DNA of 9,433 nt from Chlamydiia bacterium (GTDB lineage Bacteria; Chlamydiota; Chlamydiia; Chlamydiales; SM23-39). Location: assembly GCA_016194825.1 (NCBI GenBank), contig JACQAR010000024.1, forward strand, positions 1 through 9,433, written 5' to 3'. The notes below the pieces were generated by a model. It was given only the letters and a program-made list of their open reading frames with translations. It was not told the origin of the DNA and ran no database searches. Position numbers and translations under genes: made by a program. This document shows positions 1-5,837 of this stretch, one piece after another. The first letter of the stretch is position 1; the number at the start of each line of letters is the position of its first letter.

Positions 1-25
1 GAAACCTTTTACTGGGATAGATTCA
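1..25 (+). repeat. Right end of a repeat B copy (cut by window edge)
   Basis: The first 25 bases repeat, with one difference, the end of the B copy finishing at 194 (ACCTTTTACTGGGATAG followed by RTTCA). The inverted form is seen at 2409-2430, where the left end of the complete B element reads TGAACCTATCTCAGTAAAA. This is therefore probably the right-hand terminus of a further B element lying mostly outside the window. Confidence 0.6.
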
Positions 26-124
26 ATGAGGAGAGATGTTACCAAAACATTTTCTGTTCGTCAAACAGCGGAGACAGACATTCTCTTCATAATTCCGTCA
101 GCGGAGATGATCAATCCACCACCA

Positions 125-194
125 CTTTGAATCGAAAAGCGGCTCAAAAGAACCGCAAAATCGACTGAAACCTTTTACTGGGATAGGTTCACAC
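125..194 (+). repeat. Solo right arm of palindromic repeat B
   Basis: About 70 bp match the right arm of the complete B element at 2509-2574, including the blocks CGGCTCAAAAGAACCGCAAA and ATCGACTGA and the terminal ACTGGGATAGGTTCA. No matching left arm occurs in 26-124, so this is a half element. The unrelated 26-124 stretch holds a twice-repeated CAGCGGAGA and nothing else I can name. The copy ends 15 bp before the stop codon of the GIN-domain gene and could fold only weakly by itself. Confidence 0.7.
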
Positions 195-208
195 ATCTCT
201 GGTCACTG

Positions 209-880
209 TTATGAATGGGTCACGTATCCCATTCCAGAAATGTCCTGTTGGACGCGAGGATTTCCTGAGTAAGTGCAGCTACCCATCCCGCTGATGGTGA
301 TATGCAATGATTGATCCGCATGGACATGCGCCTGGCATTGTCCAAAGAGGGTAATTTGGGAATGATCCGTTTGAAATCGAGCAGCATTGTAACTTGCCTG
401 GCCAGAGATTTCGACGGTTTGCTGGACTGCATGACCACTCTTTATATTGATCGCGCCTTGGCCACTGATTTGGCAGTGCAACTTCTCTGTTTCCAACTGA
501 TCCAATTGTATAGAACCAGATCCAAACACGATCAGACTATTCAGCTGATGGTGTGGGATATATAAGCGATAAGAGATGGGCCGTTTCGTGCTGATTTGCT
601 CTTGGGGGCTTAAAATCAGTTTCTGGCCATCTACATGAGGCATTAAATAATCAATTACATTATCATCTGCGGTTATTTCTAGATACTGCTCTCCCTCTGT
701 ATAAGTAACAATAACATTGCCGAACGCATGGAGTTCGATATCATGCAGTACAGCGTTATCTAAATCCACTCTGCGAGTGACAAGGTGATTAGAACCTATG
801 ATAGACGGTGACATCATTTTTACAGTATATCCTGGCATAACCCAACCTGGTCCTGGTTGGCACGTTGGCGATGGTCTCAT
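209..880 (-). CDS. GIN-domain (DUF2807) beta-solenoid protein
   Basis: A 223-residue protein with the repeated short beta-turn pattern of the 'putative auto-transporter adhesin, head GIN domain' family: GSGS, then ISGQ (twice), LFGQ and ISGMG (twice), spaced about 20 residues apart over the C-terminal two thirds. These Gly/Ser turns are typical of a single-stranded right-handed beta-solenoid. The start at 880 was chosen because a good ribosome binding site (AAGGGG) sits a few bases upstream. A longer reading from 967 adds 29 hydrophobic residues that could mimic a signal peptide, but it runs back over the likely promoter. With the short start I see no signal peptide, so an exported role is unproven. 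Family function is unknown; many members are predicted to be extracytoplasmic. The gene stands alone, with repeat B ends downstream and elements C1/C2 upstream. Confidence 0.85.
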   Translation of the reverse strand: MRPSPTCQPGPGWVMPGYTVKMMSPSIIGSNHLVTRRVDLDNAVLHDIELHAFGNVIVTYTEGEQYLEITADDNVIDYLMPHVDGQKLILSPQEQISTKRPISYRLYIPHHQLNSLIVFGSGSIQLDQLETEKLHCQISGQGAINIKSGHAVQQTVEISGQASYNAARFQTDHSQITLFGQCQAHVHADQSLHITISGMGSCTYSGNPRVQQDISGMGYVTHS

Positions 881-883
881 ATT

Positions 884-890
884 ACCCCTT
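884..890 (-). promoter_or_regulatory. Ribosome binding site of the GIN-domain gene
   Basis: On the minus strand AAGGGGT precedes the ATG at 880 by three bases (six counted from AAGG). It is one of the few clear Shine-Dalgarno sequences in the window and decides the start codon in favour of 880 over 967. Confidence 0.6.
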
Positions 891-911
891 AATTCTGATT
901 TTTTCTGATTT

Positions 912-939
912 ATTTTAAATGATATCAGACTATTTGCAA
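912..939 (-). promoter_or_regulatory. Possible sigma70-type promoter of the GIN-domain gene
   Basis: Read on the minus strand, TTGCAA (934-939; 4 of 6 to TTGACA) is followed after 16 bp by TAAAAT (912-917; 5 of 6 to TATAAT), in an AT-rich stretch. This would start a transcript about 25 bases ahead of the ATG at 880. The match is by eye only, and AT-rich DNA throws up such matches easily. Confidence 0.35.
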
Positions 940-977
940 ATATAAAAAAATAATAATTACATAACAAAAAAAAACTA

Positions 978-1145
978 TACCCAAGTCAATTCAAAAGTTG
1001 GGAGTTTGGCAATGCCGGCGCTTCAGATTTGAAGCAGCGAAGCGGCGGCGAAGCAACCCAACTTGAATAAGTTGGGTGATGCAGCCGGCTTCAAAGATGA
1101 AGATGCCGGCGCAGCCAAAAACCAACTTTTGAGTTTACTTGGGTA
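978..1145. mobile_element. MITE-like element C1 (168 bp, TA-flanked)
   Basis: The ends are inverted repeats: TACCCAAGT, two spaced differences, then TCAAAAGTTGG on the left, and the same on the opposite strand at the right end. The dinucleotide TA lies directly outside both ends (976-977 and 1146-1147), fitting a TA target duplication. Inside is the perfect palindrome CCCAACTTGAATAAGTTGGG (1055-1074) followed by GATGCAG and CGG, a core also present in elements A1 and A2. No transposase is encoded, so it must be moved by an enzyme elsewhere. The short open frame crossing it is not a gene. Confidence 0.8.
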
Positions 1146-1295
1146 TAACAACGAACCAGAAAAGAGGTCTGTCCTTAACTATATAACATTAAGCAGATTA
1201 CATGACAGTATAAATTACATTTATACTAACAATGTTATTTGGCATAATAAATATATAATTATGAGCTTTGACATCAAAAATTAAGAATATCGAGA
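1146..1295. other. AT-rich spacer between C1 and C2, no gene seen
   Basis: About 150 bp, clearly more AT-rich than the genes around it. It contains a perfect palindrome, AGTATAAAT-TAC-ATTTATACT (1207-1227), set inside an outer AACATT...AATGTT pair. I see no ribosome binding site, credible reading frame or U-run that would make it a clear terminator. Translated on the minus strand it does not continue the E2 protein that is cut off at C2. Confidence 0.5.
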
Positions 1296-1396
1296 TACTT
1301 AAGTGAATTCAAAAGTTGGGAATTTGGCGATGCAGACGGCTTCAAAGATGGAGATGCCGGCGAAGCCAAAAACCAACGTTTGAGTTTACTTGAGTA
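1296..1396. mobile_element. MITE-like element C2 (101 bp, internally deleted C1 type)
   Basis: It has the same ends as C1 (TACTTAAGTGAATTCAAAAG on the left; on the minus strand TACTCAAGTAAACTCAAACG on the right) and the same GATGCAGACGGCTTCAAAG block, but the palindromic core is missing. The right flank is TA (1397-1398); the left flank is GA, so that side has mutated or been rearranged. Its right end supplies the last codons and the stop of the E2 gene. Confidence 0.75.
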
Positions 1397-2405
1397 TAAC
1401 GCAGGCCACCACCTTCTTGGTGATCGCACCCAGTCCCACAATGGCTACTTCGGGATAGCGGATGATCGGAATACCGATCATCGTTCCGGTCATGCCAAAA
1501 TTGGTCATGGTGATGGTCCCCTCTTTCACATCTTGGGGCTGGAGGCGGTGGGTGCGCGCCTTTTCGGCCAGTTCAGCGATCTGTCGAGCAATCTCGGTGA
1601 GAGTGAGGTGCTGACAGCCTTGGATCACGGGGACCATGACGCCCTGATCGATGCTGACGGCAATGCCCAGATTGACAAAGCGCTTCATCAAGATCGTCTC
1701 ATTTTCCAAAGAGGAATTGATCAGAGGAAAAGAATTCACGGCACGGCTGATGGCGCGGGCGACAAAGGCCGAAATGGTGAGCTTGAAGCCGTGTTTTTTA
1801 AAAAAGGACTCTTTTTGCTCTTGGAGTTTGCGCATGAGGGGGGTCACGTCGACTTCCGTGATGAGCGAGGCATGCGGCGCTTGATAAAAGGAGCGAACCA
1901 TATTGTCCGCAATGGCTTTGCGTAAGTTGTTCATCGGGATCCGCTCGATGTCAGAGGTCGGCGGTGTAAGAGTTGCGGCTTTCTGGGGGCAGCTCCGATA
2001 TTCTTCCACATCTTTGCGGGTCAAACGCCCGCCTTGGCCTGTGTGCGGAATGCGCTCTACTTCAGAAAAAGGGATCCCCTTTTCCTCTAAAGTGCGCATG
2101 ACTGAGGGAGAGAGGAAGGGATCGTGTTCCTTTTTTGGGGGAGAAGAAGGGGGCGTAGGGACGTTGCCTGTGGTAACGATCGCCAGAATGGCACCCACTT
2201 GCACTTCTTCGTCCACTTGGGCCAAAATTTCCTTCAGTCTTCCTGCTACGGGAGAGGGAATTTCACTATTGACTTTGTCAGTGGATACTTCCAAAAGCGG
2301 CTCATCGAGCGACACGGGATCGCCTACTTTCTTAAACCACTGGACTACTTTGGCACTGACAATGCTCTCACCGAGCTTGGGAAGAGGAATTTTGATGTCG
2401 CTCAT
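1386..2405 (-). CDS. 2-oxo acid dehydrogenase E2, C-terminally truncated
   Basis: This is the dihydrolipoamide acyltransferase (E2) subunit of a pyruvate-, oxoglutarate- or branched-chain-type dehydrogenase complex; the substrate cannot be told from sequence. In the 339 residues: a lipoyl domain (1-80) with lipoyl Lys44 in STDKVNSE; a Pro/Ser linker; a peripheral-subunit-binding domain (about 97-137, LSPSVMRTLEEKGI...GRLTRKDV); and the acyltransferase domain (from 154), with FPLINSS and GIPIIRYPEVAIVGLG. The protein stops soon after KKVVAC. The family's final 50 or so residues, including the catalytic HxxxDG motif, are absent, and the last codons (ILK-stop) lie in element C2. The start at 2405 gives the classic MSDIKIPLPKLGES beginning; the longer frame to 2486 merely reads through repeat B. 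Lipoylation and E1/E3 binding may survive, but acyl transfer should not. It may be a pseudogene. Confidence 0.88.
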   Translation of the reverse strand: MSDIKIPLPKLGESIVSAKVVQWFKKVGDPVSLDEPLLEVSTDKVNSEIPSPVAGRLKEILAQVDEEVQVGAILAIVTTGNVPTPPSSPPKKEHDPFLSPSVMRTLEEKGIPFSEVERIPHTGQGGRLTRKDVEEYRSCPQKAATLTPPTSDIERIPMNNLRKAIADNMVRSFYQAPHASLITEVDVTPLMRKLQEQKESFFKKHGFKLTISAFVARAISRAVNSFPLINSSLENETILMKRFVNLGIAVSIDQGVMVPVIQGCQHLTLTEIARQIAELAEKARTHRLQPQDVKEGTITMTNFGMTGTMIGIPIIRYPEVAIVGLGAITKKVVACVILK

Positions 2406-2408
2406 ATA

Positions 2409-2753
2409 TGAACCTATCTCAGTAAAAAGGTTTCGTCGATTTTGCGGATTATTTTGGCCGCTTTTCGATTCAAAATTGGGGGGCAATATACTGGATGTCG
2501 ATATTGCCCCCCAATTTTGAAGTCGAAAATCGGCTCAAAAGAACCGCAAAATCGACTGACACTTTTTACTGAGATATACTGATCGTGATTCAAAAACCGG
2601 TTCTGCCGGCGTCGAACAGCCACCGCTTTTGAGCCCGTCTGCATCGCTCAACTTATTCAAGTTGAGCTGCTTCGACGCCGGCTTCGCCTGGCTCAAAATC
2701 GGGGCGCCTCCTTGGCATCTCCCGATTTTTGAATCTCTCTCAGTATAGGTTCA
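2409..2753. mobile_element. Palindromic repeat B, carrying nested element A1
   Basis: The arms 2417-2490 and 2501-2574 are near-perfect inverted repeats of about 74 nt (blocks TCAGTAAAAAG, GTCGATTTTGCGG and CAAAATTGGGGGGCAATAT), so a transcript would form one long hairpin. The left terminus reads TGAACCTATCTCAG. Its mirror, CTGAGATAGGTTCA, is split on the right by element A1 inserted at the TA: CTGAGA lies before A1 and GGTTCA after it (2748-2753). Solo ends of the same repeat occur at 1-25 and 125-194. It lies between lpxK and the E2 gene. It could act as an attenuator or 3'-end stabiliser, but that is speculation. Confidence 0.75.
2577..2745. mobile_element. MITE-like element A1 (169 bp, TA-flanked)
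   Basis: Terminal inverted repeats start TACTGA at both ends and continue with GATTCAAAAA after four variable bases. TA flanks both sides (2575-2576, 2746-2747). Inside are a central palindrome (GCTCAACTTGAATAAGTTGAGC with a GATGCAGACGG block) and two lateral hairpins of the TCAAAA...CGG type. It is about 98% identical, in opposite orientation, to A2 at 8627-8862, differing at three positions apart from a duplication in A2. No coding capacity. The end facing lpxK provides the lpxK stop codon (TGA in TACTGA). Confidence 0.85.
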
Positions 2754-3630
2754 AGCCATTATTATCGATTTTTTGATCGATTTTTTCAATGAGCGATTCC
2801 CAATCGGATAGGACTTCTGCCTCCATTTCCAAATAAAAAATTGGGAAAGGATGCGGTGGTAGCTTCACAAAATCTTTTTCGGTGGTAATGAGAAGGGGTG
2901 CTTTTTTCACAAGCTCTTGTAATTGAATGAAATCAATCGGTTCATGGTCAGCAAGGATGTAGGAGGCGGTGATGATAGCTCCTAGATCGAGCAAGGTGCG
3001 TCGGAACCTTTCGGGCCTAGCAATGCCGCAAAAATAGGCGATTTCTCGGCCTTGGAGTGAAGAGAGTGTCTCCCCTTGCGCATTGAGGATGCGGCGGAGG
3101 CGAAGGCGTGTTTGGATGAGGTGGGCGCTTTTGAGCCGACGGGGCGTGTCGCGTAGGCGCCCCCAAGGAAGATAGTGCTCTTTTTTTCCTGTGACGAGCA
3201 CCAGGTCAAAATCGCGGTAGAGTTTTCGGTACTGAAAGCCGTCGTCGAGGATGACGAGATCGGCTTTGGCTTGCTTGGCAAGCGCGACGCGGTCTTTGCC
3301 AATGAGCACTTCGACGTGGGGCAGGCGGCGAGCCAAAAGAAGCGCCTCATCGGGGATGGCACCATACCCGCGCGATATAATGGCCACTTTCCGATGCGAA
3401 AATCGCTCTGCTAAGAGAAGAACTAGGGGCGTCTTTCCCGTGCCACCTACTTCGATATTCCCTACACTCACCACTACAGGGCGCACTTTTTGTGGCTTTT
3501 TGCCATCGTAGTACCAATTGCGCAAAAAGATGGCGATTGCATACAGCCAACTGAGGGGCGCGAGCCACCACGCATGGCCGCTTTCAATGAGATCTTGTGC
3601 TTTACGGCGCAGTGGCCAGAGAAGGAGCAT
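2740..3630 (-). CDS. lpxK: Tetraacyldisaccharide 4'-kinase LpxK
   Basis: LpxK phosphorylates the 4' position of the disaccharide-1-phosphate lipid A precursor at the inner face of the cytoplasmic membrane, the sixth step of lipid A synthesis. In 296 residues: an N-terminal hydrophobic helix (about 22-38, WLAPLSWLYAIAIFL) that docks on the membrane; the family's P-loop SVGNIEVGGTGKTP (55-68); SRGYG (87-91); and DDGFQ (129-133). The start at 3630 (MLLLWPLRRK) gives the usual spacing to the P-loop; the longer frame to 3786 runs inside gmhA. The gene overlaps the end of gmhA by 29 nt, implying coupled translation. It is shorter than most LpxK proteins (about 310-370 residues). The last residues (LNLY) and the stop come from repeat B and element A1, so the C-terminus seems trimmed, although the catalytic core is whole. 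Confidence 0.93.
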   Translation of the reverse strand: MLLLWPLRRKAQDLIESGHAWWLAPLSWLYAIAIFLRNWYYDGKKPQKVRPVVVSVGNIEVGGTGKTPLVLLLAERFSHRKVAIISRGYGAIPDEALLLARRLPHVEVLIGKDRVALAKQAKADLVILDDGFQYRKLYRDFDLVLVTGKKEHYLPWGRLRDTPRRLKSAHLIQTRLRLRRILNAQGETLSSLQGREIAYFCGIARPERFRRTLLDLGAIITASYILADHEPIDFIQLQELVKKAPLLITTEKDFVKLPPHPFPIFYLEMEAEVLSDWESLIEKIDQKIDNNGLNLY

Positions 3631-4204
3631 GGGTAGAAAAGAGGAGTTTTTCAACTTGTTCGATGATGATGTGAATGGCAGCCATGTGGGCTTCTTGCAC
3701 GCGATCAGAATAGGTAAATCCAGAGACGATCCATTCGAGATCGCAAAGCCCTTTGAGCTTGCCGCCTGTTTTGCCGAGAAAAGCAATGGTGTTGAGACCG
3801 CGGGTGTGCGCCATTTCCACGGCTGTTACTAAATTCGAGGAATTGCCGCTCGTTGTGAGCGCAATGAAAAGATCTCCTTCTTGGCCGAGCGCTTCGACGC
3901 CGCGGGCAAAGACCGACTCAAATCCCATATCATTGGAGACGCAGGTGAGATGGCCTGGATCGGCGAGAGCAATCGCAGGAAGCGCGGGTCGATAACGGCG
4001 AAACTGTCCCGTGAGCTCTTCAGCAAAGTGCATGGCATCACAAAGACTGCCTCCGTTGCCTGCGATGATGAGCTTCTTTTTATCGCGAAATGTCTCAGCA
4101 ATTCGCTCTGCCGCCGATGTAATGAAGCCAATGCTCGTTGGAGAGCGCAACATTTCAATCGCGCGCACAGCATCGTCAAGAGATTGGAGCAGTTCTTTAT
4201 CCAT
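3602..4204 (-). CDS. gmhA: Phosphoheptose isomerase GmhA
   Basis: A SIS-domain enzyme that converts sedoheptulose 7-phosphate to D-glycero-D-manno-heptose 7-phosphate, the first step towards ADP-heptose for lipopolysaccharide. The 200 residues match the length of the Escherichia coli enzyme and its hallmarks: GNGGS (49-53), CDAMHFAEELTG (55-66) holding the catalytic glutamate, TSGNSSN (118-124) binding the sugar phosphate, and RVQEAHMAAIHII (168-180) with His178 at the position of the catalytic histidine. These rule out the related GutQ/KdsD and MurQ SIS families. It is the first gene of a leftward unit with lpxK. It lies 22 bp from the divergent asd start, so any promoter must sit in that gap or within asd. 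Its presence suggests a heptose-containing lipopolysaccharide or free ADP-heptose, unlike the heptose-free lipopolysaccharide of Chlamydiaceae. Confidence 0.93.
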   Translation of the reverse strand: MDKELLQSLDDAVRAIEMLRSPTSIGFITSAAERIAETFRDKKKLIIAGNGGSLCDAMHFAEELTGQFRRYRPALPAIALADPGHLTCVSNDMGFESVFARGVEALGQEGDLFIALTTSGNSSNLVTAVEMAHTRGLNTIAFLGKTGGKLKGLCDLEWIVSGFTYSDRVQEAHMAAIHIIIEQVEKLLFSTHAPSLATAP

Positions 4205-4226
4205 CTACTTGTTATACTAACGCAAA

Positions 4227-5201
4227 ATGACAAGCGTTGCAATCATTGGCGCAAGTGGTGCAGTAGGAAGAGAGATTCTATTTCTCCTAAAAGAAAGAGC
4301 ATTCCCACTCAAAAATGTGTCGCTGTTTGCCTCACCGCGATCGGCAGGAACAGAAATCGACGGGCACAAAATCGAAACTCTCACCGATTTGAGCCGCTTT
4401 GATCTGCTCTTTTTTTGCGCAGGAGCAGCAGTGTCGCGAGAATGGATCCCAAAAACAAAGGGGTTTGTGGTCGATTCGAGTTCAGCATTGAGAATGGAGG
4501 ATGATATCCCTCTCATCATTCCAGAAATCAACGGTCATGTGCTGACTCGCCATCATAGAATTGTCTCGTCTCCGAATTGCGCGGCAACCGTTCTGTTGAT
4601 GCCACTTTTTCCTGTACATCGTCTGTATCGAGTCAAACGAATCGTGGTCTCTACGTATCAAGCAGCCAGCGGTGGTGGCGCGCAACTGCAAAAACAACTC
4701 GAGGAAGAGACCAAAGCCCATCTTGCCAACACCCATTACCCTCCTCTTTTCTCTTTTCCTTATGCCTTTAACCTCTATCCGCACAACTCGCAGCTCCACG
4801 ATTCGGGCTATGTCGAAGAAGAGCGTAAGATCCTCTACGAGACGCGTAAAATTCTGCAAGATCCCTCGATTCAACTCACTGCGAGTTGTGTCCGCGTTCC
4901 GGTGCTGAGGGCTCACTCTGTTGCGGCCAATGTCGAATGCCATGAGGCCGTTTCTTTGAGCACAATCGAGGCGGCGTGGCAAAAAATGCCAGGACTAAGA
5001 CTCTTTGAAGAAAGAGCGCTGAACCGATTTGCCACACCCGCCGATGCTACGGGTCTCGACGACGTCCTTGCAGGACGACTCCGGCTGGATATGAGCCAGC
5101 CTAAGACCATTGAGTTCTGGTCGGTCGGAGATCAGCTGCGCAAAGGTGCGGCTCTAAACGCCGTTCAGATTGCAGAATGGTGGATGCGACTCAAAGCATA
5201 G
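4227..5201 (+). CDS. asd: Aspartate-semialdehyde dehydrogenase
   Basis: Reduces aspartyl-4-phosphate to aspartate 4-semialdehyde with NADPH, the branch point to diaminopimelate/lysine, threonine and methionine. The 324-residue protein opens with the nucleotide-binding loop IIGASGAVG (6-14). It has the catalytic cysteine in SSPNCAAT (Cys118), the substrate/nucleotide loop TYQAASGGG and the late CVRVPVLRAHS motif containing the conserved Arg and the general-base His. It is slightly shorter than the usual 330-345 residues but complete. The ATG at 4227 directly begins the Rossmann fold. There is no clear ribosome binding site in the short gap to gmhA, and a TATACT box at 4213 is too close to the ATG to judge. 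It stands alone here, away from the dapA/dapB/lysC neighbours seen in Chlamydia, and its last 48 nt overlap the convergent pseudouridine synthase gene. Confidence 0.94.
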   Translation: MTSVAIIGASGAVGREILFLLKERAFPLKNVSLFASPRSAGTEIDGHKIETLTDLSRFDLLFFCAGAAVSREWIPKTKGFVVDSSSALRMEDDIPLIIPEINGHVLTRHHRIVSSPNCAATVLLMPLFPVHRLYRVKRIVVSTYQAASGGGAQLQKQLEEETKAHLANTHYPPLFSFPYAFNLYPHNSQLHDSGYVEEERKILYETRKILQDPSIQLTASCVRVPVLRAHSVAANVECHEAVSLSTIEAAWQKMPGLRLFEERALNRFATPADATGLDDVLAGRLRLDMSQPKTIEFWSVGDQLRKGAALNAVQIAEWWMRLKA

Positions 5202-5804
5202 CTTCTCTTGCGTCACGGGATGCTCAAAGAGCAATTTGGCACAGTGGAGATGGATGGCCGATCCGTCGCCATTTTTAGCTCCATACTTCACATCTCCTAG
5301 AATAGGATGTCCAATGGCGCTGAACTGACATCGGATCTGATGGTAACGCCCTGTTTCAAGCTCTACCTCAGCAATAGTCGTAAGGCTAAGTCGGTGTTTG
5401 ACTCGATAAAAAAGGCGAGCGTGCTTGGCTTCTTTATCTTCTTTTTTCCCCAAGACAGCCCGGTGCTCGGCATGGATGATGTAGTGATCAAGCCTCGCCT
5501 CATTTTCGGGAAGCGCTCCCTCCACTTCTACCCAGTACACCCGCTGGATAGCTCCTTCTCGCGATTGCTCATTCAAGCGGCTCAAACTCTTGGAGGTACG
5601 GGCAAAAAAGACAAGGCCGCTGGCTGGCCGATCAAGGCGGTGAATCACGTGGAGAAAGACAGCCCCTGGCTTATGGTATTCTTTCTTTACCCAAGCCTTG
5701 ACCTGCTCTTCTAGGCTTTTATCCCCGGTGGGATCGGGTTGGGTCAAGAGACCGGGAGGTTTGACCACAACGAGAAGATGATTATCGCAAAATACTATAT
5801 CCAT
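5154..5804 (-). CDS. RluA-family RNA pseudouridine synthase
   Basis: Isomerises uridine to pseudouridine in rRNA and/or tRNA. The 216-residue protein begins at MDIVFCDNHLLVVVKPPGLL, the normal N-terminus of the stand-alone RluA catalytic domain. It carries the signature HRLDRPASG (55-63) with catalytic Asp58, and the late motifs TGRYHQIRCQFSAIGHPILGD. No S4 RNA-binding domain is present, so it resembles RluA/RluC-type short enzymes; the target site cannot be deduced. The start at 5804 is preferred to 5846, which would add a hydrophobic tail and overlap the divergent permease start. The 3' end overlaps asd by 48 nt on the opposite strand. Confidence 0.92.
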   Translation of the reverse strand: MDIVFCDNHLLVVVKPPGLLTQPDPTGDKSLEEQVKAWVKKEYHKPGAVFLHVIHRLDRPASGLVFFARTSKSLSRLNEQSREGAIQRVYWVEVEGALPENEARLDHYIIHAEHRAVLGKKEDKEAKHARLFYRVKHRLSLTTIAEVELETGRYHQIRCQFSAIGHPILGDVKYGAKNGDGSAIHLHCAKLLFEHPVTQEKLCFESHPPFCNLNGV

Positions 5805-5837
5805 ATATACTAGCAGGATACAAAAAAAAGCTTTCTC

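Noticed and set aside
1063..1284. 73-residue frame on the plus strand
   Set aside because: It starts in element C1, runs through the AT-rich spacer, has no ribosome binding site and resembles no protein.
1380..1925. 181-residue frame opposite the E2 gene
   Set aside because: Antisense shadow of a well-supported coding region, with many His/Asp/Gly residues from complementing E2 codons.
2406..2486. Extended N-terminus of the E2 protein (27 more residues)
   Set aside because: It is translated from repeat B; E2 proteins begin at the lipoyl domain, and MSDIKIPLPKLGES at 2405 fits exactly.
2414..2644. 76-residue minus-strand frame
   Set aside because: It lies wholly in repeat B and element A1; the codons simply read the inverted repeats.
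4205..4226. TATACT box at 4213 as the asd promoter
   Set aside because: It is only 8 bases from the ATG and has no -35 hexamer at the right spacing; the same letters also form element ends, so chance or a scar is as likely.
5782..5811. TTATCG-18 bp-TATACT as a tyrP promoter
   Set aside because: The -35 match is only three of six; the spacing and position are possible but evidence is too thin to list.
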